Shown: positions 35,119 to 42,980, counted from the first letter of the stretch. The stretch is 52,222 nucleotides of DNA from an uncultured Lachnospiraceae bacterium (GCA_947626915.1 CANQUA010000013.1:1-52222), one strand, 5' to 3'. The notes: a model not told the origin generated them from the sequence alone. Translations and numbers: made by a program.

Positions 35119-36342
35119 CTACAGGAAATTCACAGGAATTACTTTGTCCTCTCCCCGCAAAGTTATGAACTTATCGTACAGGCAGACCACTCCGCCCGGA
35201 CCGCGCTTGACGTCCGGAATCTTATCCAGCAGAGCGAACGCTTCCACATCTTTCTTTCGCGGATCGGCGTGCTTTTTTATTTCGATTGGATACAGAATAC
35301 CGTTTTCTTCCATCAGCAGATCGATTTCATTCCCATCCTTGTCGCGGTAAAAGTACAGCGGAAGCTCCAAAATTCCCCGATTGTAATAACTCTTTACGAT
35401 CTCAGACAATACAAAGCTTTCAAAAAACGCTCCCGCCATCGCGCCGTTTTTCAGGACGTCCGGCGTGTTCCATCTGGTCAGATAGGCGGCCAGTCCCGTG
35501 TCAAGGAAATACAGCTTCGGCGTTTTGACCGCTCTCTTTGTGATATTGTTAGAATAGGGCGGAAGCAGATATACAAGGTTGGACGCTGCGAGGATCGAAA
35601 GCCACCGTTCGGCGGTAGGCTGACTGACGCCGACATCCCTTGCCAGAGACGACAGATTCAGGAGCTGTCCCGTGGAAGCTGCCGCCGCTACCATGAATTT
35701 TGTAAATTTTACGGTATCCCCGATCTCCGACAGTTCCCGCACATCACGGTCGATATAGGTACGCACATATGCGCCGTAAAACATCTGCCAGTTGAAATCG
35801 GGATTGTCATGCAGTTCGGGCATGGAACCCCGTTGAATCGTATTCCATATCTCATCGTAGGAAATGTCCGCGGTATGCTGTTTTCGCTGTGAAAAATAAT
35901 CCTCCGTGGGCAGGAACGGAACATCGAACGAAATCCCGTGGGACTCACGCAGAGAGAACCCAAGCAGTGTGACGAGCCCGATGCGCCCGGCAAGGGATTC
36001 GCTGACTCCTTTCATCATTCTAAACTGCTGAGAGCCGCACAGAAAAAACTGCCCTTTTTTCCGCTCCCGGTCGAGAAGCATTTTGATCTGTTCAAATAAA
36101 GCCGGCGCTTTTTGAATTTCATCCACAAACACAGGAGGCGGATTATCCTTAAAAAAGGTCCCGCTCTCCTCCTCGGCGCTCGTCCGAAGCAAGGGATCGT
36201 CCAACGTGGCGTAATTCATTCCGCCGGTCAGTCTTTCCAGCATAGTGGCCTTGCCGACCTGCCTCGGCCCGGCGACAAGGACAGCCCCAAACATCCGCGC
36301 CAGTTCCTGCACGGTTCTTTCAGCGTGTCTATCGATATACAC
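35119..36342 (-). CDS. AAA ATPase with C-terminal DUF4143 domain; altered Walker A
   Basis: A 407-residue protein starting with GTG at 36342, 9 bases after AAAGGAG. The P-loop is GPRQVGKATM at residues 25-34: the residue after the catalytic lysine K31 is alanine (A32), not the usual Thr/Ser that binds magnesium; a single base change would explain it. The Walker B PPVFVDEIQKAP and the arginine region CGSQQF are normal. The C-terminal half is DUF4143, PD-(D/E)XK-like with EIDLLMEENGILYPIEIKKH. The family is common, multi-copy and of unknown role, sometimes linked to mobile DNA. ATP hydrolysis may be weakened. A second member lies 864 bases away in the opposite direction. Confidence 0.85.
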   Translation of the reverse strand: MYIDRHAERTVQELARMFGAVLVAGPRQVGKATMLERLTGGMNYATLDDPLLRTSAEEESGTFFKDNPPPVFVDEIQKAPALFEQIKMLLDRERKKGQFFLCGSQQFRMMKGVSESLAGRIGLVTLLGFSLRESHGISFDVPFLPTEDYFSQRKQHTADISYDEIWNTIQRGSMPELHDNPDFNWQMFYGAYVRTYIDRDVRELSEIGDTVKFTKFMVAAAASTGQLLNLSSLARDVGVSQPTAERWLSILAASNLVYLLPPYSNNITKRAVKTPKLYFLDTGLAAYLTRWNTPDVLKNGAMAGAFFESFVLSEIVKSYYNRGILELPLYFYRDKDGNEIDLLMEENGILYPIEIKKHADPRKKDVEAFALLDKIPDVKRGPGGVVCLYDKFITLRGEDKVIPVNFL

Positions 36343-36381
36343 AATGCAGCGCTCCTTTCGGCTGATTTAATATCTAATATT

Positions 36382-36410
36382 ATTATAGACGAAACGGGCG
36401 TATTTATCAA
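36382..36410 (-). promoter_or_regulatory. Promoter of the minus-strand DUF4143 ATPase gene
   Basis: On the minus strand TTGATA (36410-36405), a 17-base spacer and TATAAT (36387-36382), 40 bases before the GTG start. Confidence 0.7.
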
Positions 36411-36680
36411 CTTGTTTCATAAGAAAATTTCAGGGAATGCGGATACCCTTTCTGATATTTCTTCTTGCAGCTCAGGGGATGAACCGGCAAGCTCGGCAGG
36501 GAATCCGCTAGGGTGTTTGAATCGGCCTCTGCACTGCTTTTGCCTCGTTTTTTCCGCAGACCGGGGGATTAGGCGGCAATCCCCGGGCGGACGTTTTGAT
36601 GTTTTCGGAAGTTGCTGTCAAAAGTGCTTGAAGACCGGCTGGCGGTATGTTAAGACCCAAGTTTGCCGCTTACAGATAGG

Positions 36681-36705
36681 AAATGGAGCCGGTTAGGCTC
36701 CATTT
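36681..36705 (+). terminator. Orphan intrinsic terminator hairpin
   Basis: aaatggagcc (36681-36690) pairs perfectly with ggctccattt (36696-36705) around a five-base loop, followed by ctttc. No gene ends just upstream on either strand, consistent with a lost neighbour. Confidence 0.65.
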
Positions 36706-36728
36706 CTTTCAGTAAATATGCGGTTTTT

Positions 36729-36992
36729 TCAGTATTTATGCGCTCTTGAGAATTTTGAGATAAGCTGCTTTGTCAGTTCATCTTCTGTACGATTGGGAGC
36801 CTGTTTGGGATGGCGGTGGGAGCGACCGGTTTCGTCCTGTACCGGCTGCTTGTTCTCCTGGGCGTTGAAATAACGGACCAGCTTATATTCGTTCTGCTGT
36901 GCTGCCCGCCGGTCATCGCTTTTCTCTGGTGCTGCGCAATGTATCAGATCAGCTGCCGGATCTTTGCGAGGCAGGAGCTTTGACGGCAGCAA
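36729..36992 (-). CDS. Small hydrophilic hypothetical protein or gene fragment
   Basis: An 87-codon frame rich in Lys, Arg, Gln and Asp (for example QQNEYKLVRYFNAQENKQP and a C-terminal DELTKQLISKFSRAHKY). It begins ATG without a clear ribosome site and looks like the C-terminal tail of a larger protein, possibly from a mobile element. I do not recognise it. Low confidence that it is expressed. Confidence 0.25.
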   Translation of the reverse strand: MLPSKLLPRKDPAADLIHCAAPEKSDDRRAAQQNEYKLVRYFNAQENKQPVQDETGRSHRHPKQAPNRTEDELTKQLISKFSRAHKY

Positions 36993-37094
36993 AAGCGCCG
37001 CCGCCCATGGCCATAGCAGGCCGCAGGCATACGGCGGTTCAACATAATTTCAAAGCGTAACATCCCTGCTCCTGCTGAAAACTTGAGTAATAAC

Positions 37095-37185
37095 GCCCAT
37101 AAGTTTCCATTATATACTTGACTTATATGCTGATAATGTAATATACTATTTTGGAAAGTAAGGAAAAAATGCCCATAAGTTTCCA
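37095..37185 (+). repeat. Direct repeats flanking the promoter of the second DUF4143 gene
   Basis: gcccataagtttcca occurs exactly at 37095-37109 and at 37171-37185, 76 bases apart, one on each side of the promoter at 37118-37147. Could be operators or the trace of a small duplication. Confidence 0.7.
37118..37147 (+). promoter_or_regulatory. Candidate promoter of the plus-strand DUF4143 ATPase gene
   Basis: TTGACT (37118-37123), 18-base spacer, TATACT (37142-37147). Confidence 0.5.
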
Positions 37186-37206
37186 GCTGATATTGGGAGG
37201 ACTGTT

Positions 37207-38496
37207 ATGCAGGATATGATTAAGCGCGATGAATACCTTAAAAAACTGATTGACCGGCGCGGAAACGGACTTATTAAAGTCATCACCGGGATCAGGCGGT
37301 GCGGTAAAAGCTTCCTGTTGTTTCGGCTGTTCTACGATTATCTGATAGAAAGCGGCGTCCGCGAAGAGCAGATCATCATGATCGCTCTCGATGACGATAC
37401 CTTTGTGAAGTACCGCGATCCCGCCGAATTGTCAAAATATATTCGCGGAAAGATTGTAAATGACGATATGTACTACGTTCTCATAGATGAAGTGCAGTAC
37501 GCCATTGCCAGGGACGAATTGAAAAATTCCGAAAACATTCATCTTTACAACATCCTGAACGGTCTTATGCGGCTTCGGAATGTGGATATCTACGTTACCG
37601 GGAGCAATTCAAAGCTGCTCACCAAAGACGTCCTGACCGCATTCCGCGGCAGGGGCGATGAAGTCAGGGTTTATCCTATTTCGTTTAAGGAATACCATGC
37701 GTTTGCGGGCGGGGACAAATCAGACGCTTATGAAGAATACGCATTGTATGGCGGAATGCCCCTTGTGTTCTTCAAAAAAGGCGACGCAGAAAAAATGAGT
37801 TATCTGAAAGGCCTGTTCACGGAGGTCTACTTCAGGGATATCATTGAACGTTATGACATCGGGCTGCCGGACATTCTTGAGGAACTGACGGATGACTTGT
37901 GTTCATCGGTCGGATCGCTTACGAACGCAAATAAAATAAAGAATACGCTGCAGTCGGTCAAGAATATCCAGGTTTCGAATACGACGATCGCGAATTACCT
38001 GAATTATCTGACAGAGTCCTTTCTATTCAGCAGCGCGAAACGATATGATGTGAAAGGGAAAAAATACTTTGAATACCCGTCCAAGTATTACTGCGTGGAC
38101 GTCGGCCTGCGGAACGCCCGACTGGGATTCCGGCAGCAGGAAGAAACGCACATCATGGAGAACATCATTTACAATGAACTTTTGTGCCGCGGTTATTCGG
38201 TCGACGTCGGTGTTGTGGAGATCGTAGAATACAGCAATGGAACGAAATCAAAAAAGCAGTGCGAAATTGACTTTGTTGTAAACCGGGGCGCAAAGAAATA
38301 CTATATCCAATCCGTTCTTAACGTAAATGATCCGTCAAAGCTGGAGACGGAACTGCGCCCGCTGCGAAATACAAATGACTTTTTCAAAAGGATCCTAATC
38401 AGCAAGAGCTCCATGAAGTCGTGGACCGATGACGAAGGCATTCTTCATCTCGGGCTCTATGAGTTTCTCTTAAACGAAAATTCGTTGGAATTATAA
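37207..38496 (+). CDS. AAA ATPase with C-terminal DUF4143 domain
   Basis: A 429-residue ATPase. The Walker A GIRRCGKSFLLF is intact (Ser after the lysine), Walker B is YYVLIDEVQYA, and YVTGSNSKLL is the sensor region. The middle has the EYALYGGMPLVFF motif seen across this family. The C-terminal half is DUF4143, with the nuclease-like strand KKQCEIDFVVNRGAKKYYIQ. ATG at 37207 follows gggagga. Distantly related to the minus-strand ATPase at 35119-36342 but clearly divergent from it, so not a recent duplicate. Cellular role unknown; some relatives act with recombination or defence functions but nothing here shows this. Confidence 0.9.
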   Translation: MQDMIKRDEYLKKLIDRRGNGLIKVITGIRRCGKSFLLFRLFYDYLIESGVREEQIIMIALDDDTFVKYRDPAELSKYIRGKIVNDDMYYVLIDEVQYAIARDELKNSENIHLYNILNGLMRLRNVDIYVTGSNSKLLTKDVLTAFRGRGDEVRVYPISFKEYHAFAGGDKSDAYEEYALYGGMPLVFFKKGDAEKMSYLKGLFTEVYFRDIIERYDIGLPDILEELTDDLCSSVGSLTNANKIKNTLQSVKNIQVSNTTIANYLNYLTESFLFSSAKRYDVKGKKYFEYPSKYYCVDVGLRNARLGFRQQEETHIMENIIYNELLCRGYSVDVGVVEIVEYSNGTKSKKQCEIDFVVNRGAKKYYIQSVLNVNDPSKLETELRPLRNTNDFFKRILISKSSMKSWTDDEGILHLGLYEFLLNENSLEL

Positions 38497-38569
38497 TACG
38501 GGCAAAGTAAATCCGGTTGAAAGCCACACGTTTATTTTTTTGCATCCCGGAGGGAGCAAGTCCCCCTAA

Positions 38570-39439
38570 TTTGAAAAGGAACAGTTCGCGCAGATCCCGA
38601 TGGCGGCGGACGATGGCTACGGAGAATTTGTGCTGGAGGATTTTGCTCAGTACTGGAGGCTGGGAGAAATGGAAGAGCCGGATAATTATGGCAGCTATCT
38701 GAGATTGGAGGCCGCCAGAGCGGAACAGGTTACGATCAATGTATCCATGCGCGAAATTGTCGGAATAGAAGAATGGGATGATGAGGAGGATGCGAAGCTG
38801 GCGGAGCCTGCGCCGGAGCCGGTTCCCACGGAAGTAATACTTGTTACCGTGAAGCCCGGCACGGAGATAGAGGCGATGGGGCCGGCCGGCGGCGTCTGGT
38901 GTTTCCCGTTTCTGGAAACGGAATACGGCTATGACTGTGTGGCGCGGCCGAGGATGCCCCAACGGTTGTATTATGGCGATACGACGGAACTGCTGACAAA
39001 GTCTTACCGGGGGATCCCGGCCGCGATGCTGGGGGTCGTGGTCGAGGACGGTACGATTTACTGCTTTGCCCTGGAGGGGACGGAGATCCATACGCTGGAG
39101 TCTGCGGATGCGCCTGCGGCGGGCGGACAGTGGAAGTCTGCGGGCGGCAAATGGTATTATTACGGGGCGGACGGCAGTTTGGAGCTTGGATGGCAGCAGA
39201 TCGGCGGCGTCTGGTATCATCTGGACGAGACGACCGGCGCGATGAGCGAGGGCTGGTATCAGAGCGCCTCTGACGGACAATGGTACTATCTGACTCCGGC
39301 CAGCGGAGCGATGGTTACAGGCTGGCTGGAGCTGGGCGGCAAATGGTATTATCTGGACCCGGCCAGCGGAGCGATGTACGCCAATAGGTATACGCCGGAT
39401 TACTGCTGGGTGAACGGTTCCGGAGAGTGGGTTCCGTAG
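38570..39439 (+). pseudogene. 5'-truncated wall-binding protein gene
   Basis: The frame is open from just after a TAA (38567-38569) to the stop at 39437-39439, but the first ATG is at 38600 and has no ribosome site. The protein sense continues upstream of it (FEKEQFAQIP). There is no signal peptide, yet the C-terminal 130 residues are wall-binding aromatic repeats (WYYYGADGSLELGWQ, WYHLDETTGAMSEGW, WYYLTPASGAMVTGW, WYYLDPASGAMY) normally found on exported proteins. The middle part (residues about 1-175 from the ATG) is unrecognised and includes a Pro/Glu linker. I read this as a secreted protein that lost its 5' end, possibly through the rearrangement that also produced the gene-poor region nearby. 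If expressed from 38600 it would be a 279-residue cytoplasmic protein. Confidence 0.65.
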
Positions 39440-39460
39440 AGCGGATAACGAGGTGTTTGT

Positions 39461-39952
39461 ATGAAAAGACTGGCGGCCTGCGAGGCGGTGATCCTGCGGT
39501 ACGGAGGGGATATCCTTTTTTCCGCCAATATGCAGTCGGAGAAATTATATATGCAGCACGGCCAGATCAGCGTGTTTGAACATTCGGTGCTGGTGGCCTG
39601 CGTCTGCCTGATGATCGTGGGCTACCTGCGGATCCGCGTGGATCTGCGGGCGCTGGTCCGCGGCGCGCTGCTGCATGATTATTTTCTCTATGACTGGCAT
39701 GTGCCGGATAAGAGCCACCGGCTCCACGGGTTTCATCACGCGCAGACCGCCCTTGACAACGCCTCGCGGGACTTTGCGCTGGGCGATATCGAGAAAGACA
39801 TGATCCGGACCCATATGTTTCCGCTGAACCTCCGGCCGCCGCAGTACCGGGAAAGCGTAATCATCTGCGTCGCGGATAAGATCTGCGCCACGGGCGAGAC
39901 GTTTTCGGTCCCGGCCTGTATGGAAGCGGTCCGGCGGCTGCGCGTTTTGTGA
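39461..39952 (+). CDS. HD-domain phosphohydrolase
   Basis: A 163-residue metal-dependent hydrolase. The HD superfamily residues are visible: the first His in FEHSVLVA, the HD pair in GALLHDYFLYDW, a following His in HGFHHAQTAL and RTHMFPL, and the final Asp in CVADKICA. Such proteins hydrolyse nucleotides or other phosphate esters. A potential ribosome site (cgaggtg) lies 7 bases before the ATG at 39461. It lies 21 bases after the truncated wall-binding gene and could be read from the same transcript. Substrate unknown. Confidence 0.85.
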   Translation: MKRLAACEAVILRYGGDILFSANMQSEKLYMQHGQISVFEHSVLVACVCLMIVGYLRIRVDLRALVRGALLHDYFLYDWHVPDKSHRLHGFHHAQTALDNASRDFALGDIEKDMIRTHMFPLNLRPPQYRESVIICVADKICATGETFSVPACMEAVRRLRVL

Positions 39953-40162
39953 GCCGGGTGAAAGTGTGCCGGGATGCGGTCCGGCGGTAATCAGAGATCC
40001 AAAATACAAGACCAAACGCCCGATTCCGGGGGCTGGAACGTGTCAGCCGTATCGGAGACGGGTGTTTTGTTTTGACTGGCTTATAAATAATGATTTTACA
40101 TTTTGGACAGATCCCGGAATTATTTTGACTTTATGGAAGATGGAAGATCGACGAAAAAAGAG

Positions 40163-40191
40163 TTGACACAGGCAGGAAAGGAACGTATAAT
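40163..40191 (+). promoter_or_regulatory. Perfect consensus promoter of the ECF-kinase operon
   Basis: TTGACA (40163-40168), a 17-base spacer and TATAAT (40186-40191). It starts a leader of about 230 bases before the ECF gene. Confidence 0.9.
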
Positions 40192-40197
40192 CGTTTT

Positions 40198-40283
40198 ATC
40201 AGACGCCGGCAGAAGCCGGCGAAGCGCCGGATGAACCGGACGCGGTGGTTTTTCAGAGACAGAATATGTGGTTTTATAAGTTG
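40198..40283 (+). promoter_or_regulatory. Structured leader, candidate riboswitch-like aptamer
   Basis: Two adjacent hairpins: gccggc-agaa-gccggc (40205-40220) and gcgccgg-atgaa-ccggacgc (40224-40243), then about 40 bases of less structured AT-rich RNA before a terminator. I found no match to TPP, FMN, THF, preQ1-I, cobalamin or lysine riboswitch consensus. The layout of promoter, structured RNA, terminator and transporter gene is typical of riboswitch control. Confidence 0.45.
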
Positions 40284-40334
40284 CCAGGAAGGCAGCTGCA
40301 TCCCCAAGGGATGTGCTGTTTCTGGTATTTTTTT
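40284..40334 (+). terminator. Attenuator terminator in the ECF leader
   Basis: Left arm ccaggaa, cagc, catccc pairs with gggatg, gctg, tttctgg around a three-base loop (40305-40307), with small internal loops, and is followed by tatttttttg. It lies between the promoter and the ECF gene with no gene before it, so it should regulate read-through. Confidence 0.8.
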
Positions 40335-40429
40335 GTTGTATGAGAAGGCCTTCGGGCTATTCCATACGGCGGCTGCGCGGGCGAGGAGAAGCCCGGCGAA
40401 AATTTTTTCAGACAGGAGAGGATGAATTT

Positions 40430-40996
40430 ATGGAAAGAACTGCGAAAGTATCCGTTAGTAAACCGGCAAAGGGAGCGGCGTCCACCGTGAATATGGTGGT
40501 GGCGGCGTTTTTCCTGGCGCTCTGTATGGTTCTGCCGTTTTTGACGGGTCAGATCCCGGCCATTGGCAGCAAGATCAGTCCCATGCACATCCCGGTGCTG
40601 CTCTGCGGCTTCGTATGCGGCTGGCAATGGGGGCTGATCGTCGGGCTGGTTGCGCCGGTTCTGCGGAGCATGATCTTCGGTATGCCGCCCATGCTGCCGA
40701 CGGCTGTTGGCATGGCGTTTGAGATGGCGGCTTACGGCGCGGTGAGCGGCCTGTTATACGCGAAGCTTCCGAAAACGACGGTTTCCATTTACGTAAGCCT
40801 GATCGTGGCGATGCTGGCGGGACGCGTTGTCTGGGGGCTGGTCAGCCTGGTCCTGTACGGGGTCATGGGCAATACGTTTACGTTCCAGGCGTTTCTGGCG
40901 GGGGCGTTTCTGAACGCGGTGCCGGCCATTATCCTGCATATTGCGCTGATCCCTGTGATCGTGATGGCGTTGCGGAAAGCGAAAGTAATGAGGTAA
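40430..40996 (+). CDS. ECF transporter S component
   Basis: A 188-residue membrane protein, the substrate-binding subunit of an energy-coupling-factor (vitamin-type) importer. ATG at 40430 is 9 bases after aggagagg. About six hydrophobic segments follow a basic start: ALCMVLPFLTGQIPAIGSKI, the HIPVLLCGFVCGWQWGLIVG segment, LVAPVLRSMIFGMPPMLPTA, MAFEMAAYGAVSGLLYAKLP, LIVAMLAGRVVWGLVSLVLY and IILHIALIPVIVMALRK. The MHIPVLLCG pattern is typical of S components. The ECF ATPases and T subunit are not in the window and must be shared (group II). Coupled to the kinase gene three bases downstream, which suggests the imported compound is phosphorylated. Substrate unknown. Confidence 0.88.
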   Translation: MERTAKVSVSKPAKGAASTVNMVVAAFFLALCMVLPFLTGQIPAIGSKISPMHIPVLLCGFVCGWQWGLIVGLVAPVLRSMIFGMPPMLPTAVGMAFEMAAYGAVSGLLYAKLPKTTVSIYVSLIVAMLAGRVVWGLVSLVLYGVMGNTFTFQAFLAGAFLNAVPAIILHIALIPVIVMALRKAKVMR

Positions 40997-40999
40997 CGG

Positions 41000-42064
41000 A
41001 TGAGGGAGATTTTGCTGGAGCATGGGAAGCGTTATCCGCTAATGCAGGCGCAGGACGCGGTGAAGCTTCTGTATCAGAGCGAATTTGGCGGCGGCCATAT
41101 GATCGCGGATCCGGCCAGGAGTCTGGAACGGCTGCGCGGCGAATGGCAGCCGCAGGTTCGCTGTGCGGACGGACCGTCTTTCGAGAGAATCGGAGGCGGT
41201 CTTTGCCGTATCGATCTGCGGGCGCTGGACGAGGGCCTTTCCTGCGAGACGCTGAACCGGATGTTTGTCCTGACGGCGGAGCGAAAGACGGGAACCATCG
41301 AGTCGTTTGAGAAAAAGCTGGAGATACTGAGGCAGTGCTGTGCGCGCGGAGAGATGCCGTTTTCTCTGGAAGAACTGGACCGGTACCTGGAGGATTACAG
41401 GGCGCAGGGCTATCCTGCCGTGAGCCACAGCGAGATCTACCGCCAGAATTACCGTCCGGCCTACCGGGTGGCGGCGGACTGCTATACCAGGTACCTGGAT
41501 GTGTTTGTGCGGATCGATCGGATGCTGACAGAGGGGAAAGCGAACGGCGGGACGTTCGTGGTCGCAATCGACGGCATGAGCGGCAGCGGCAAGAGCACGA
41601 TGGCCCGGGTCCTGCGGGAGGTCTACGACTGCCGCCTGTTTCATATGGACGATTATTTTTTGCAGAGCTTCCAGAGAACGGAAGAACGCTATGCCCAGCC
41701 GGGCGGGAACGTGGACTACGAACGGTTCCGGAAGGAGATCCTGGATCACGTCAGGGAACGGGCGGGGCTGCGATACAGGCCGTTCCATTGCGGTACGCTG
41801 GAGCTGGGACCGGCTGTGGAGACCGCCTGGGACCGGCTGAACATCGTCGAGGGTTCCTACAGCCAGCACCCGTATTTCGGGGACGCGTACGATCTGCGGT
41901 TTTTCTGCCGTATCCCGCGGGAGGAGCAGATCTGCCGGATCCGGGAGCGGAACGGGGAGGAAATGCTGAAAACGTTTCAGGAGTTGTGGATCCCCATGGA
42001 GAACCGGTATTTTGAAGCGTACGGAATCCGGGAGAAGAGCGTCGAAGTGGCGGGGGCGTGGTGA
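41000..42064 (+). CDS. Uridine-kinase-like P-loop kinase with novel N-terminal domain
   Basis: A 354-residue two-domain protein. Residues about 1-175 form a domain I do not recognise (AVKLLYQSEFGGGHMIADPARSLERL, then a helical region). Residues 188 to the end form a kinase related to uridine/phosphoribulokinase type: Walker A AIDGMSGSGKSTMARVL, then the substrate-strand FHMDDYFLQSFQR, YERFRKEIL, YRPFHCGTLE and the Walker-B-like NIVEGSYSQHPYFGDAYDL. The ATG is four bases after the ECF stop, so the genes are one unit. With the S component it probably traps an imported nucleoside-like or vitamin precursor as its phosphate. The N-terminal domain may bind the substrate or carry a second activity. 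Ends with TGA in front of a convergent DUF3842 gene. Confidence 0.8.
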   Translation: MREILLEHGKRYPLMQAQDAVKLLYQSEFGGGHMIADPARSLERLRGEWQPQVRCADGPSFERIGGGLCRIDLRALDEGLSCETLNRMFVLTAERKTGTIESFEKKLEILRQCCARGEMPFSLEELDRYLEDYRAQGYPAVSHSEIYRQNYRPAYRVAADCYTRYLDVFVRIDRMLTEGKANGGTFVVAIDGMSGSGKSTMARVLREVYDCRLFHMDDYFLQSFQRTEERYAQPGGNVDYERFRKEILDHVRERAGLRYRPFHCGTLELGPAVETAWDRLNIVEGSYSQHPYFGDAYDLRFFCRIPREEQICRIRERNGEEMLKTFQELWIPMENRYFEAYGIREKSVEVAGAW

Positions 42065-42144
42065 TGGCGGAGTCTGCGGCGGCGGAGCGCAGCGCAGATG
42101 GGTATGTGCGTGGATGCCGTTTGCGGTATGGCGGTGCGCGGCGT

Positions 42145-42549
42145 TTATAACATGGAGCTGACCTTTTCGCATACCTCCCGGATGTATTCGCCCAGTCCGG
42201 CTTCCCGGCTGCCTGCGATGTAGTGATTGCAGCGGTTGACGGGGATCAGGATCTTGAACGCCGGGCTGGAGCTGACGGCTACGGCGATGGCGGGCGTGAT
42301 CTCCCCCAGGAGAGAATCGGCGAGGACGATGCCGATGGGGCCGATGATGATGTCGGAATCCCTGGAATTGACGATGCAGGGATTTTCTCCCGTGGCTCCG
42401 TAGTCTGCTCCGGCTTTCAGCATGGCTGCGGTCGCGATGCCGTTGGTTCCGATGGCGTAGATCTCCTGTTCCGGGTGGGATTTTTTCAGCTGTTCGATGA
42501 CGCTTTTCCCGATTCGTCCGCCTTGTCCGTCGATGACTGTGATCTTCAT
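42145..42549 (-). CDS. DUF3842 family protein
   Basis: A 134-residue small protein of a conserved clostridial family of unknown function. The first part (MKITVIDGQGGRIGKSVIEQL) looks like a nucleotide-binding Rossmann start, and it ends in a region with cysteine (VNRCNHYIAG). Length and motif order are normal for DUF3842. ATG at 42549 is preceded by an AAAGGAA site on the minus strand. It is convergent with the ECF-kinase operon; no functional link is known. Confidence 0.85.
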   Translation of the reverse strand: MKITVIDGQGGRIGKSVIEQLKKSHPEQEIYAIGTNGIATAAMLKAGADYGATGENPCIVNSRDSDIIIGPIGIVLADSLLGEITPAIAVAVSSSPAFKILIPVNRCNHYIAGSREAGLGEYIREVCEKVSSML

Positions 42550-42740
42550 GACCGATCATTCCTTTCTATAAGCAATTTCTGATTTTTCCCTGAACAAAGC
42601 ATATCGTTTATTTTTCTGACTGTCAAGGATATTCTGGAACTATGAGAAACGCCTTGCGCGAAAATTTTGAGAGGAAGCGGCGTTTATAAAACCGTGTTTA
42701 TAAAATCACCGTGCGGAAAGATATTATTATGAAAAATATC

Positions 42741-42769
42741 GTGACGGCGCTGTTTCTTTATGATATACT
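42741..42769 (+). promoter_or_regulatory. Candidate promoter upstream of the tandem repeats and exonuclease gene
   Basis: GTGACG (42741-42746), 17-base spacer, TATACT (42764-42769) preceded by TGA, an extended -10. The distance to the exonuclease ATG is about 325 bases and includes the 40-bp repeats. Confidence 0.5.
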
Positions 42770-42823
42770 TACGGAAGATTCTGCGGCAGATATCAATGGC
42801 TGCGCGGCGCGGGGAGATCTGGC

Positions 42824-42980
42824 GGAAATAAGGCTGGTCTCAGGCCTGAATAAGGGATGTGCCGAAAATAGGGCTGGCCCCGCGCCCGGGTGAGAGATGT
42901 GCTGAAAATAAGGCTGGCCCCAGGCTTGAATAAGGAATGTGCCGAAAAAAAGACTGGTCCCAGGCTCGGGTGAGGGAAGC
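42824..42980 (+). repeat. 40-bp tandem repeat, about four units
   Basis: Units at 42824-42863, 42864-42903, 42904-42943 and 42944-42980 (slightly short), each starting gaaa.ta.g.ctgg and ending ga.atgtgc. Units differ at several bases. They lie in the leader of the exonuclease gene, and no protein frame runs through them convincingly. The rest of 42550-43094 holds two close copies of gtttataaaa (about 42684 and 42698) and the promoter. Confidence 0.85.

Larger units (their letters stand above)
36411..37094. other. Gene-poor stretch between two divergent ATPase genes
   Basis: No convincing gene is present. It holds a terminator-like hairpin at 36681-36705 and a hydrophilic 87-codon open frame at 36729-36992 (minus). 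The mixture of a bare terminator and short fragments without promoters suggests the relic of an inserted element, but I cannot name it. Confidence 0.4.

Noticed and set aside
35119-38496. The two DUF4143 genes as a recent duplication
   Set aside because: Beyond family motifs their sequences and P-loops differ widely, so they were probably acquired or diverged long ago.
40198-40430. Known riboswitch class in the ECF leader
   Set aside because: I looked for TPP, FMN, THF, preQ1-I, cobalamin and lysine core motifs by eye and found none; only a covariance search could exclude them fully, so it is reported as a candidate orphan leader.
42711-42893. Small 60-codon frame before the 40-bp repeats
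   Set aside because: No convincing ribosome site, it overlaps the candidate promoter and runs into the repeats, and shows no protein-like pattern.
42824-42980. CRISPR array or coding repeat
   Set aside because: Units are directly adjacent without spacers and no open frame with a start and ribosome site runs through them.
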